This document shows, piece by piece, positions 11,245-22,100 of a DNA stretch of 64,000 nucleotides. The stretch's first letter is position 1. Every line of letters starts with the position of its first letter. The DNA comes from Bacteroidales bacterium (GTDB lineage: Bacteria > Bacteroidota > Bacteroidia > Bacteroidales > Muribaculaceae). Location: assembly GCA_014800535.1 (NCBI GenBank), contig JAAVFW010000002.1, positions 66,651-130,650 on the forward strand, read 5' to 3'. Under the pieces are notes generated by a model. It did not search any database, was not told the DNA's origin, and worked only from the letters and a program-made list of their open reading frames with translations. The position numbers were made by a program, and so were the translations under genes.

Positions 11245-13218
11245 ATGAAAGAAACAGATGAAAATCTGACGACAGGAACCGGCTTGCCGGAGAATGCCTT
11301 CAGAGAATTGGCGGCTGACGAAGAGTATCAGCCTGTCCTTCATCCGGCCCACGACCAGCAGGAGGTCACTCCTTATTCGGTCATAACCGGTCTTATTATG
11401 GCAATCGTCTTCAGTGCCGCTGCCGCTTATCTCGGTCTGAAGGTCGGTCAGGTCTTCGAGGCGGCAATCCCTATTGCGATTATCGCTGTCGGACTCTCAA
11501 ATGCACTCGGCAAGAAGAATGCGCTCGGTCAGAACGTAATCATCCAGTCAATCGGTGCCTGCTCAGGTGTGATTGTTGCCGGTGCAATCTTCACCTTGCC
11601 TGCTCTCTTCATCCTTCAGGGCACTTACCCCGACATCATGGTAAACTTCTACCAGATTTTCCTTTCTTCACTACTTGGAGGTATCCTCGGAATCCTGTTC
11701 TTCATTCCGTTCCGTCGTTACTTCGTGAAGGATATGCACGGCAAATACCCTTTCCCGGAAGCAACTGCGACAACACAGGTGCTTATCTCAAGCCAGGCCT
11801 CTGCCAAGGATTCCGGCTCACAGGCAAAAACTCTTATTGCCGCATCTCTCATCGGTGGTATCTACGACTATATCGTGGCAACCTTCGGATGGTGGGCTGA
11901 GACAGTGACTTCAACCGCTTCATCTCTCGGCACAACCATTATGGAGAAGACCAAGCTCGTGTTGAGCTGCAACACCGGTGCCGCTCTTCTCGGACTTGGC
12001 TACATTGTCGGACTTAAGTATGCTTTCGTTATCTTCGCCGGCTCAATCTTTGTGTGGTGGATTGTGATTCCCTTGATTGGCACTTACGGCAATGAGATGT
12101 TCCAGACAATGGCACCCGACATGATTTTCAAGGATTATGCCCGCATGATCGGTATCGGCGGTATCGCAATGGCAGGTGTGATCGGCATTATCAAATCATG
12201 GCCTATTATCCGTCAGGCAGTCGGACTTGCAGCACGCGAACTCGGCGGTCACTCAGCAGCTGAGAAACCTGTGCGTTGGCAGCTTGATATTTCAATGAAG
12301 CACATCGTCTTCTTTATCGTGATCGCTCTCGTTGCCACACTTCTCTTCTTCTGGTTTGGAGTTATCCACACATTCTGGCAGGCAGCCGTAGCATGGATTG
12401 TAGTAACTCTTATCGCATTCCTCTTCACAACCGTTGCAGCCAACGCAATTGCTATTGTCGGCTCTAACCCTGTGAGCGGTATGACGCTTATGACCCTTAT
12501 CATTGCATCTGCAATCTTTGTCGGAATCGGACTCAGCGGCACAAGCGGCATCGTTGCCTCAATGGTTATCGGTGGCGTGGTCTGCACCGCACTCTCAATG
12601 GCAGGTGGATTTGTGACCGACCTTAAGATCGGTTACTGGCTCGGCTCTACTCCTAAAAAACAGGAGACTTGGAAATTCCTCGGCACATTGGCTTCAGCTG
12701 CAACTGTCGGAGGTGTCATTATGGTGCTCAACCAGGTTTATGGCTTCACCGGTGAGAATGCTCTCGTAGCTCCCCAGGCGAATGCAATGGCTAAGGTGAT
12801 CGAACCGCTCATGATGGGTGGCGAAACTCCCTGGATTCTTTATATGGTGGGCGCTATTCTTGCGCTGATTCTTAACTGGCTCGGTGTGCCGGCACTCGCT
12901 TTCTGTCTCGGCATGTTCATCCCCTTGCAGCTCAACACTCCCATGCTTGTGGGTGGTGCGGTTGCTTACTTTGTCAGCAACTCTTCTAAAGATAAAAAAC
13001 TTAATGATGCGCGTCGTGACCGCGGAACACTCCTCGCTTCCGGTCTTATTGCCGGCGGTGCCCTCTTCGGTGTCTTCGCGGCCATCACCCGTTTTGCAGG
13101 ATTTGAATATGTCAATCCTCTTTCGTTTGAAACATCTCAGATTCTCGGATGCGTTGCCTACGCACTCCTTATCATCTATCTGATTGTTGACTCAAAACGC
13201 GCAAAACTTCCGAAGTGA
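11245..13218 (+). CDS. OPT family oligopeptide transporter
   Basis: VTPYSVITGLIMAIVFSAAAAYLGLKVGQVFEAAIPIAI; FPEATATTQVLIS; multiple TM helices. Confidence 0.92.
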   Translation: MKETDENLTTGTGLPENAFRELAADEEYQPVLHPAHDQQEVTPYSVITGLIMAIVFSAAAAYLGLKVGQVFEAAIPIAIIAVGLSNALGKKNALGQNVIIQSIGACSGVIVAGAIFTLPALFILQGTYPDIMVNFYQIFLSSLLGGILGILFFIPFRRYFVKDMHGKYPFPEATATTQVLISSQASAKDSGSQAKTLIAASLIGGIYDYIVATFGWWAETVTSTASSLGTTIMEKTKLVLSCNTGAALLGLGYIVGLKYAFVIFAGSIFVWWIVIPLIGTYGNEMFQTMAPDMIFKDYARMIGIGGIAMAGVIGIIKSWPIIRQAVGLAARELGGHSAAEKPVRWQLDISMKHIVFFIVIALVATLLFFWFGVIHTFWQAAVAWIVVTLIAFLFTTVAANAIAIVGSNPVSGMTLMTLIIASAIFVGIGLSGTSGIVASMVIGGVVCTALSMAGGFVTDLKIGYWLGSTPKKQETWKFLGTLASAATVGGVIMVLNQVYGFTGENALVAPQANAMAKVIEPLMMGGETPWILYMVGAILALILNWLGVPALAFCLGMFIPLQLNTPMLVGGAVAYFVSNSSKDKKLNDARRDRGTLLASGLIAGGALFGVFAAITRFAGFEYVNPLSFETSQILGCVAYALLIIYLIVDSKRAKLPK

Positions 13219-13248
13219 TATTGACTTCATACGGACTATAAGGTCTAT

Positions 13249-13297
13249 AATATCAGAAAGGCTTCAACTGCACTGCGGTTGAAGCCTTTCTGATATT
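13249..13297. terminator. strong hairpin downstream of OPT transporter
   Basis: AATATCAGAAAGGCTTCAAC-N9-GTTGAAGCCTTTCTGATATT 20-bp perfect stem. Confidence 0.8.
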
Positions 13298-13411
13298 AAT
13301 TGTTGAAGTCGTTTTACTGATATAAACTACTGTTTGTTATACCATTTTTGCGGATTCAACCATCAAATTTGAATTATTTTCGAGGTGGAAAGAAAAATTC
13401 CTGCGAAATTA

Positions 13412-13442
13412 TTGGATGATAAAAAAATAATTCTTACATTTG
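13412..13442 (+). promoter_or_regulatory. possible sigma-ABfr promoter upstream of secreted protein
   Basis: TTGG (13412-13415) - N19 - TACATTTG (13435-13442). Confidence 0.45.
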
Positions 13443-13524
13443 CGCGTTGATCTTAATGTAGCGCAACGGCATTAGGATTTAACAGGTGAAAACATTTATT
13501 AATCTTAACTAAATTTAAATTCTT

Positions 13525-14979
13525 ATGAAGAAAAATTTACTTGCGCTTGGAGCTTTGGCTCTTACATGCTGCTCTTTTGTCAGCTCTGCAAAGACCGCGT
13601 TCTATTGCCCTGACATTGAAATCTTCTCAGGTACTACCACTCCTACAATGGTTTCAAAGAACGGTGAGTATGTAGTTGTTAACGATGGTGACAACTCTAA
13701 GTCTTATCTCTGGAGCAAGGCAAATCCTGAAGATTGGCAGCCTATCGAGGTTAACAACCCCGCTCTTGTAGGTGTGAACATTTCAGGTGTGAGCAATGAT
13801 GGCAAAATCTTTGTCGGAACAGCAATAGTAAGAAATTCAGACTACCAGAACTCTCGTCCTATCGTGATCGAGGACGGTGAGATGACTGTGCTTCCGATGC
13901 ACTCTGCAATACTTAACACCGTAGAGGTTGTAGGATGTAACAGCGATGCTTCAATCCTTTTCGGCTATCAGTTCCTTAAGGATGAGACATCTGAAATCGC
14001 AGGTCGTTACTATCCCTGTCTTTGGAAACGTAACAGCGAGGGTGAATATGAACTGACTGCATACGACAGACTTCAGCTTCCTGCTCATCAGGGTTTCATT
14101 CCCATGGACATGAATGAAGATGGCACAATCATCTGCGGTACTCTCTGGGTGCCCGCCGGCTCTTCTATCCCTGCTATCGTTGAAAACGGTGAGCTTATCT
14201 ATTTCAACGAACTCGACACAAGACTCGAACCCTTCTATTATAAAGGTCAAATCCACGGTTATTACGAAGAATACTACATCGACGGCTACCATGATGGTGC
14301 TACAGCTGAGTACTTCAGCGGTACTTTCCAGGGTCTTGACGAGTGGGGCAATTTCTACGGTCATCGCACCCGCGCGTTCGACGTGATTACTGAGCCTGAT
14401 AAAGAAGGTTACGGAACAGGTCGCCTCGTAAACGGCGCATGCGTTTACAACATGAAGGCTGAAGCTGACGAAGCATGGCATGACTACACAAATATCGGTG
14501 GCTTCTCAACCGGTCTTGACCAGAAGTATATGTTCACTAACGGTGGTCGTGTTGTTGACGTTGAAGGTAACGGTGGTCTTATCAGCGATGAGTTTGACTT
14601 CTCACCCGGCGGTTTGAATAACCCCTGTATTACTCATATTTCTGCTGATGGTCAGACTCTTTCAGGTATCCACACCGTACCCAACCCTGCAATCGGTGAG
14701 AATGACTACTTCCCCTTCGTGATCGTTCTTGACGAACCTCTTGTTGATCTTCCCAATCAGCCCGGTGGTGGTGAAGACAGCGTGTTTGAAATCGTAAACG
14801 GTGGTGAAAATGTTAACATCCTTCTCACTCCCGGTCGTGTTGACGTTGCAGGTGTTGAATCTGCCGCTCTTTACGACATCAACGGTCGCCTTGTAGGCAA
14901 CGGCACTACTTTCCATGTCGCTCCCGGTCTCTATGTGGTTTCTACTGCTAACGGAGCTCAGAAAGTTCTTGTAAAATAA
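13525..14979 (+). CDS. secreted protein with C-terminal type IX-like sorting domain
   Basis: signal peptide; C-terminus AALYDINGRLVGNGTTFHVAPGLYVVSTANGAQKVLVK. Confidence 0.65.
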   Translation: MKKNLLALGALALTCCSFVSSAKTAFYCPDIEIFSGTTTPTMVSKNGEYVVVNDGDNSKSYLWSKANPEDWQPIEVNNPALVGVNISGVSNDGKIFVGTAIVRNSDYQNSRPIVIEDGEMTVLPMHSAILNTVEVVGCNSDASILFGYQFLKDETSEIAGRYYPCLWKRNSEGEYELTAYDRLQLPAHQGFIPMDMNEDGTIICGTLWVPAGSSIPAIVENGELIYFNELDTRLEPFYYKGQIHGYYEEYYIDGYHDGATAEYFSGTFQGLDEWGNFYGHRTRAFDVITEPDKEGYGTGRLVNGACVYNMKAEADEAWHDYTNIGGFSTGLDQKYMFTNGGRVVDVEGNGGLISDEFDFSPGGLNNPCITHISADGQTLSGIHTVPNPAIGENDYFPFVIVLDEPLVDLPNQPGGGEDSVFEIVNGGENVNILLTPGRVDVAGVESAALYDINGRLVGNGTTFHVAPGLYVVSTANGAQKVLVK

Positions 14980-14994
14980 TTTGACTAAATAGCT

Positions 14995-15035
14995 GATGCC
15001 CGGAGGAAACGGTGCAACCGCTTCTTCCGGGCATC
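14995..15035 (+). terminator. hairpin between secreted-protein genes
   Basis: GATGCCCGGAgGAA..CGGT-TGCA-ACCG..TTCtTCCGGGCATC. Confidence 0.65.
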
Positions 15036-15083
15036 TTCATAATCTTTTTTATCTCTCTTACTTATTTTTTAATAGGACACATT

Positions 15084-16967
15084 ATGCGTCATACTTTTTT
15101 CTCAACCGCTCTTGCTCTCTTTTTACCTCTGACTGTAGTTTCAGGAGCATCTGCTGAAAAGTTTACTGCTAATTTCGACAGCGGTTCCATCCCTTCGCAG
15201 ATTACTGTGTCGGAGGGAGATTCCAATGAACTGCACGAAAGTTGTTACCGTAGTGTGGTTACATTTAAACCCTGGGTGGTTCTGAATCTCGGCACTAACG
15301 GAAATGCGGCTGTAAGCCTTTCTCATTCTGACGCCGGATTGAAGGAAGATAACAGAATGACCCTCCCTGCTCTTAAGGTCGAGGGTAATGATTATGTGCT
15401 TCGCTGGCGTGCCATCTCATATAATCCCGATTTTCCTGAATCTTATAAGGTTATATTATCTGTCGACGGACAGGAAACAACCATTTATGCCACTGAAGCT
15501 GAGTCGGATTTCTGGATTGACCGCGCAGTTTCTCTTTCAGATTACAACGGAAAGACTGTGACTGTTACCTTCGTTTGTGATTCTGAAAACGGCTTTATGC
15601 TGGCTGTCGATGATATTTATTTCGGCCCTGCCGACACTGTCAATCTTTCAGCTCTCGACACCACACCCCGTTTTGTGGGTCAGGTTGAAACAGCTCCCGT
15701 AACCGGCACTCTGTTTAACTCAGGTAAGGCTCTTTCCGGCTCTCGTATTGTCCTTCTCGATGAGAAGGGTAGTGTGATTGATTCTCAATCTGTCGGTGAT
15801 AACCTGAAGCCGGGCGAAAGCATGGAGTTCAGCCTGAAACTCCCTGTTTCTCTCAATAACAAAAGTAATTACACTGTTGCTGCTGAAGTTGACGGCAAGA
15901 ATGTAGAACTTCTTTCAGGCACAGTTTTCTCAAGCTATTTCACCCGTTATCCGGTGATTGAGAAATGCACCGGAATGTGGTGTACGAACTGCCCTGAAGG
16001 CACAATCTTAGTTGAGGAGCTGAAGCGCACTTACGGCAATCAGCTGATTACGATGGAGAATCATGTGTCGAGCGGCGGTTTCGGCGATATCCTCTCCAAC
16101 GATGCTTACTGGGCTAATCTGAAATTCTATGCAGTGCCTTATTTCATGCTTAACCGCGTGCGTGACACTGCCTACTCAAATCTTTCACTGCTTGACAAAG
16201 GTCTTTATAAGGAGACTCCTGCCCGTATCGCCGTTTCTGAGTTGAATGTAGATGACGAGAATGGCTCTGTGACTGTGGAGACTGAGTTTGCCAAGGATTT
16301 TGATAATTCAACCGACCGTTACCGCATCGCTTATTCTCTTCAGGCTGATTTCCACATGCCTGAGAATGATGATGACTTCCGCCAGACTAACGGTTGCACC
16401 ATGAATCGTCACGAGCGGTTTAAATATATGTCGGGCAAAATACCTGCTCACATGATGTTCTATCGTCATGTCACTCTCACTTCCGAGTTTGATTTTGCCG
16501 GTATCGAATCTTCTCTTCCCTCTTCAATCAAGAAGGGTGAGAAGATGACCTTCTCTATTCCTTTGGAACGTCCCGGCTACGCTTCTTCACTTAAGGACTG
16601 CACAATTGTGGCTTATATCCTTGATATGGAGACAGGTGAGATGCAGAATGCAACAAGCCATCTCCTCTCAAAGGGTCTTAATGAAGAAAAACCGGAGGAA
16701 CCGAAAGATCCTAATGGGGACACTTCCGTTTCAGAAGCTGAAATGACTTTCGATGTGAATGTTATGGCTTCCAATGGTGTGGTAAGCGTAAATGGTATGC
16801 CCGAAGGTTTTGTTGAGATTTTCGATATTTCCGGTTCGAAGCTCAGCTCATTCCGTCTCGACGCTTCCGGCTTTGGTTCCGCTCAGACTAATATTGCCAA
16901 CGGAATCCTGCTCGTAAGGGTTCATGCCGACAACATGACAAAAACTATAAAAACTGTTATGAAGTGA
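15084..16967 (+). CDS. secreted Omp28-related / thioredoxin-fold-like protein with C-terminal sorting domain
   Basis: likely start MRHTFFSTALALF at 15084; VIEKCTGMWCTNCPEGTILVEEL (CxxC); C-terminus VEIFDISGSKL...GILLVRVHADNMTKTIKTVMK. Confidence 0.7.
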   Translation: MRHTFFSTALALFLPLTVVSGASAEKFTANFDSGSIPSQITVSEGDSNELHESCYRSVVTFKPWVVLNLGTNGNAAVSLSHSDAGLKEDNRMTLPALKVEGNDYVLRWRAISYNPDFPESYKVILSVDGQETTIYATEAESDFWIDRAVSLSDYNGKTVTVTFVCDSENGFMLAVDDIYFGPADTVNLSALDTTPRFVGQVETAPVTGTLFNSGKALSGSRIVLLDEKGSVIDSQSVGDNLKPGESMEFSLKLPVSLNNKSNYTVAAEVDGKNVELLSGTVFSSYFTRYPVIEKCTGMWCTNCPEGTILVEELKRTYGNQLITMENHVSSGGFGDILSNDAYWANLKFYAVPYFMLNRVRDTAYSNLSLLDKGLYKETPARIAVSELNVDDENGSVTVETEFAKDFDNSTDRYRIAYSLQADFHMPENDDDFRQTNGCTMNRHERFKYMSGKIPAHMMFYRHVTLTSEFDFAGIESSLPSSIKKGEKMTFSIPLERPGYASSLKDCTIVAYILDMETGEMQNATSHLLSKGLNEEKPEEPKDPNGDTSVSEAEMTFDVNVMASNGVVSVNGMPEGFVEIFDISGSKLSSFRLDASGFGSAQTNIANGILLVRVHADNMTKTIKTVMK

Positions 16968-16976
16968 TAAATAATG

Positions 16977-17013
16977 TCAACGTGAGTAATAATTTCATAA
17001 AAACTCACGTTGA
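16977..17013 (+). terminator. hairpin
   Basis: TCAACGTGAGT-N-ACTCACGTTGA followed by TTATTAA. Confidence 0.5.
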
Positions 17014-17121
17014 TTATTAAACTTATTTATCGGTTTATAATCTAAATATTATTGGCTTAATTCTGAATCAATCTGACAATGCTCCCTGCATTGTTTGGGT
17101 ATATAATGTAAATTCTTAATC

Positions 17122-19101
17122 ATGAACAAGAAGATATTGTTTTCAACTCTCCTCTTGAGTGGAACACTCGTAGCTTCAGCTCACACTGTGTTGCTTGATG
17201 TAAATTTCGACAGAGCAGCTGATGGTTCATTTGTGGACTATAAGGAAAGCTTCCCTACCATTCTGGAATGTGATAACCTTCCTCCCATGCAGACTGTCGG
17301 CCCTCTCTTTATGGACGCTGACGGTGTGGCTCAGCCTTGGTGGCATTTGCGTGATGTCTCAACCAGCACCAACGAGTTCATCGCTTCCCATTCATGCTAT
17401 ATGAAGGGTGGTCAGAGTAACGACTGGTTCGGCTCTATTCCTATCACTATCCCCACAAAAGGATTCAATCTGGAGTTTGACGCTCAGTCAGGCACAGTCT
17501 TTGCAGGCGAAGCTATACTTAGCGACCTCTGGCTGTTTATTACAGAAACTCCTATTGCAAAAGGCAATCTCCCTCAGGAGCCTACCAAGGTTTATACTAA
17601 TGTGCCTGATGGTAAAGATCCGGCTGTATTTGAAGATGATTTCACTCACTACGAGTTCAATCTTGACGACTATGTAGGAAAGACAATCTATATCAACTTC
17701 GCCAATCTTAACAAAGACCGTCATCTCCTTGCACTTGATAATATCCGTGTGATTCGTCTTGACGATGCCGGCATGAGCATCTCTTATCCGGAATACTCTG
17801 TCGGTGGCGAGACTTTCGACATCAATGTGTCTGTTACCAACACAGCTGATAAAGAGCTTAAGGATCTTTCACTTGTGCTTGTTGACGGTGTTTCTGAAGA
17901 ATCAACAACCGAGATTCCTTCTCTTTCAATCGGCGAAACAAAGGAATTCACTCTGACCGGTACAGTTGAGGCTGACAAGGATAACAACTTCACTGTGACT
18001 CTCAAGAGCGAGGGTATGATTGACATTGTTGAGGGTGGTCTTGTTAAAGGTATCTCTCATAAGCCTCATCGCCGTGTGATGTTTGAAGAGGCAACCGGCG
18101 CTTGGTGCGGCAACTGTCCTATCGGTTCATACACAATCGAGAATATGATGCTCGACGATGAGATGAAGGAGATTGTAGCCCCTGTGTCCGTACATATTCC
18201 TCAGAGCGCAAATAACATTACTCCTCTTGTAAACGAGGAATACTACTATATGCTCGGTCTTAATTCAGCTCCCTCTGCCCGTATGGACCGTGGTAAATCT
18301 GCAATCTATTTCAGCACTGAACACGATACTAACTTTGACAAGACAAACCCCAAGTCTGTTGCTTATTCAATTCTGAGCAAGAGCAAGGAGATAGCTTTGT
18401 TTGATGTTAAGGTGTCGGGTGAATTTATGTCAAACGGCAAAAAAATCAATAAGATTGCCGCTAAAGCTGAGATTACTCCTGTGCGCTCAACAGATGAGAA
18501 TGTGAAATATGCTGTCGGTTTCATCGTTACCGAGAACAACGTTAACCTGACCGGTGCACCAGCCTTCGTTCAGTCTAACTATTATTCAGGTATGCCTTAC
18601 GATAGTGAACTTGGTGGTTTCTCTCTTCTTCCGAGTCACGTTGATAACATGCGCTTCCAGGACGTTGCACGCGAAATCTACGGATTCAACGGTTATGACA
18701 ACTCTCTTCCTGTTGAAATGAAGATGGGTGAGACCTACACTTTTGAAAGAGAGCTTCCTCTCCCTGAGACTTATCGTGTTGATGCAAACGGTAAGTGCAC
18801 AAGTCCTGAAATTGTGACTGATAACCTTTCTCTGATTGCGTTTGTCATCACAACTGACTCTCATGATATCATGAACTGTGACATGATTCCCATGTCTGAG
18901 CAGACTGAAAACCGTTTCACTATCCGACAGGTTTTAGAGGAATACAGAAATTCTCAGAATGGTGTTGAATCGGTTGAGTTTGATGAAAACGCAGCTCCCG
19001 AATACTTTACTCTTGACGGTGTAAAAGTAAGTGAACCCACTGATAAGGGTATCTACATCGTGCGTCGTGGTGGTAAAGTTACAAAAGAAATTATTAAATA
19101 A
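17122..19101 (+). CDS. secreted Omp28-related / thioredoxin-fold-like protein with C-terminal sorting domain
   Basis: signal peptide; MFEEATGAWCGNCPIGSYTIENM (CxxC); C-terminus YFTLDGVKVSEPTDKGIYIVRRGGKVTKEIIK. Confidence 0.7.
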   Translation: MNKKILFSTLLLSGTLVASAHTVLLDVNFDRAADGSFVDYKESFPTILECDNLPPMQTVGPLFMDADGVAQPWWHLRDVSTSTNEFIASHSCYMKGGQSNDWFGSIPITIPTKGFNLEFDAQSGTVFAGEAILSDLWLFITETPIAKGNLPQEPTKVYTNVPDGKDPAVFEDDFTHYEFNLDDYVGKTIYINFANLNKDRHLLALDNIRVIRLDDAGMSISYPEYSVGGETFDINVSVTNTADKELKDLSLVLVDGVSEESTTEIPSLSIGETKEFTLTGTVEADKDNNFTVTLKSEGMIDIVEGGLVKGISHKPHRRVMFEEATGAWCGNCPIGSYTIENMMLDDEMKEIVAPVSVHIPQSANNITPLVNEEYYYMLGLNSAPSARMDRGKSAIYFSTEHDTNFDKTNPKSVAYSILSKSKEIALFDVKVSGEFMSNGKKINKIAAKAEITPVRSTDENVKYAVGFIVTENNVNLTGAPAFVQSNYYSGMPYDSELGGFSLLPSHVDNMRFQDVAREIYGFNGYDNSLPVEMKMGETYTFERELPLPETYRVDANGKCTSPEIVTDNLSLIAFVITTDSHDIMNCDMIPMSEQTENRFTIRQVLEEYRNSQNGVESVEFDENAAPEYFTLDGVKVSEPTDKGIYIVRRGGKVTKEIIK

Positions 19102-19109
19102 ATTAACCG

Positions 19110-19147
19110 GGTTGTCGATGAGGCCGTGTGAGGTTTCGTCGGCAACC
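19110..19147 (+). terminator. intrinsic terminator
   Basis: GGTTGtCGAtgaggCC-loop-GGtttCGtCGgCAACC followed by TTTTTT. Confidence 0.65.
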
Positions 19148-19175
19148 TTTTTTACTAACTAAATAACATTGTGAC

Positions 19176-22100
19176 ATGAAAAAGTTTTTTACTTTTTGCG
19201 CGTTGGCAGTGGCAGCGGCTACGACAACGATGTCAGCACAGGAGCTGACCATCGTTAGTCAGACCCCTGATCCTGCTCAACCTGTTGAGGGTCTCGCCAC
19301 AATCGAAATCGAGTTCTCCGCTCCGGAGGGTTATACCGAATTCGATTGTAACACCCGATACAACATGACAATCGTCGATGCTTCAGGCGCTGAGGTTGGT
19401 GTTGTGCCCTCAACTACTGTGAATGGTTTTACAGCTACCTGGAGAATCAATCCTGCCATCACCGCTCCAGGTGTTTATACTCTGACTGTTGAAGAAGCTG
19501 CATTTGGTGCTTCAACTGAGGATTATTCACGCACAATCGACTCAAAGGAGATGACTTTCACCTACACTGTAGGCTCTGCATCTCAGGGTGATGCTAAATT
19601 TTGGGAAATCGTCAGCATGATGCCCGAACAGGGTAGCAAACTTAGCTCGCTTTCAACCATCGCTGTCGAGTTCTCGAAACCTGAAGGTTATGAAGAGTTT
19701 GAGGTTGCTTCTCAGCAAAATATGACTGTCACTAAAGATGGTTCACCTTTCACAACCGCAACTTGCAAAGTGACAGGCGATACCTTCACTTGGACTTTTG
19801 CACAAGCTGCTTCTGACCCCGGTATCTACCGTTGCACTGTAGAGGAAGGTTCTCTTGAACTTTGGTCTGAAGGTTATGCTAATGGTAGCTCTACTTGCCC
19901 GACAATGGAGTGGACTTACACAATTGAGAATGAAAGCCAACCTAACATTGATTTCACTTTCGATCCCGCTCCCGGTGTAGTGACTTCTCTTAAGACTCTG
20001 ACTCTTAAACTTGACTCAACGGTAGGTGTAGCTTACGGTCAGCTTAATGCAAACATGACTTATCAGGTGCTTAAGGATGGTAAGCCTTTCACAAATGCCA
20101 ATGCTACCTACAACGGTTCAGTTTGCATATTGGAACTTGTGGATGAAGCAACTGAGGCCGGTAACTATGAAGTGCTGATCCCTGCAGAATCTATCGTGGC
20201 TTTTGATGATAGTTACGAAACTATGTACACCAACGTTGAGGACAAGACTTTCACTTACGTGATTGAAACAGCTCCCGTAGTAGTTGGTGACGGCGCAATT
20301 GAAATTGCTTCAATCACTCCTAATCCTGCTGAGACTGTAAGTGAACTTAAAAATATCGTTATCGAGTTCACTTTGCCTGAGGGATATACTAATTTTGATC
20401 GTGAGATCAGATATAATATGAATATCTTCAAGGGTGAAGATGACCTCGGCATGGTGCCTTCTTGCACTGTTAATGGTAACACTGCAACCTGGACTATTAA
20501 TCCTGCTATCACAGAAGCCGGTACTTACACAGTGAAGATTGATGAGGCAGCATTCAGTGCTTCAAATGATGATTACTCAAAGACAATCGACTCTAAACCG
20601 ATGGAGTTCACTTTCACTGTCGGTGCATCTACTCCCGTTACTCCTGCTACTCCTGAGTTGACAATTGCTTCTCAGACTCCTGCTGAGTCTGAAACTGTGA
20701 CTGAGCTTTCTACAGTTGTAGTTGAGTTCGCTCTTCCCGACGGTTATGGTGAGATGGATCTCAACGCTAAATATTGCATGACCATCAAGCAGGGTGAGAC
20801 AACCGTAGGCACCGGTACATGTTCTCTTAAGGGCACTACTGCAACCTGGACAATTTCTCCTGCCATCAACACTCCCGGCACTTACAGCCTGATTGTAGAT
20901 GATGCTGCTTTTGCTGTTTACTCTGATGATTACAGCAAGACTTTCGATTCTAAGGAAATGACCTTCACTTATACAGTAGTAAGTGCCGGTGTTACTGACA
21001 AGAATTGGACAATTGACACTATGACTCCCGAACAGGGCGCTGTTGAGGAACTTTCAACTATCGCAGTTAAGTTTGTTTTACCTGAAGGATTCGATATGTT
21101 CGATGTTGCTACTAAAGAGAACATGACTGTCACTAAAGATGGTTCACCTTTTACAACAGGTACTTGCAAGCTTTCAGGCGATACCTTCACTTGGACTCTC
21201 GCTCAGACTGCTACCGAACCCGGTATCTACCGTTGCACAGTAGAGAATGAATCTCTTGAACTTTGGTCTTCTGATTACAGTAATTACGCTGCTTGCCCGA
21301 CAATGGAGTGGACATTTACTGTCGAAGGTGACGGCACTCCCAACATCGACTTCTCTTTCAATCCCGCTCCCGGTGTGGTTGAATCTCTTAAGACTCTGAC
21401 TCTGACAACTGATGTTGAGACAGGTATGTTCCAGCTTAATGCTAATATCGACTATGCAGTGACTAAGAATGGTCAGTCTTTCACTGTTGCTAAAGCAGAC
21501 TCTAATGGCACTCTTACTCTTGAAAAGGAAGCTACTGAAACAGGTGAATATGTAATCACTATCCCTGCTAAGTCAATCGTAGCGATGGATGCTGACTTTG
21601 CGGTGACAATGACTAACCTTTCAGAGCAGACTTTCACTTACATCATCGAAGGTGATCCGACTGTGGTTTACGATCTTCAGATCACATCAACCAAGCCTGC
21701 TGTGGGTGACGTTGACATGGATATGATTCAGTTTGAAAGCTTCATCTACACCACTACTCAGAGCGGTGTTAAGGTTCCTGCCGGTAAGACTGTGACATTC
21801 GCTTCTGCAACTGAAGGAGTCGAATTTGAAGTTGAACTTCCCATCAAGACTCAGATGGGTGCTAACCTCATCTCATTCGTTACAAGCAAACAGGTGCCCC
21901 AGTACAACGGTACTTACAATGTAATTATTCCTAAGGGTACATTCGGCGACGATGAATGGTTGGCTAACCCCAATGCAGGTCACTCTAACGATGAAATCAT
22001 TCTGACTTACAACTTCACAGGTCTTAAGGTTGTCGGTGTTGACAACACTCTCATGCCGACCGCCTTCACTCCCGAAGCGAATGTTTCATCTCTGTCAACA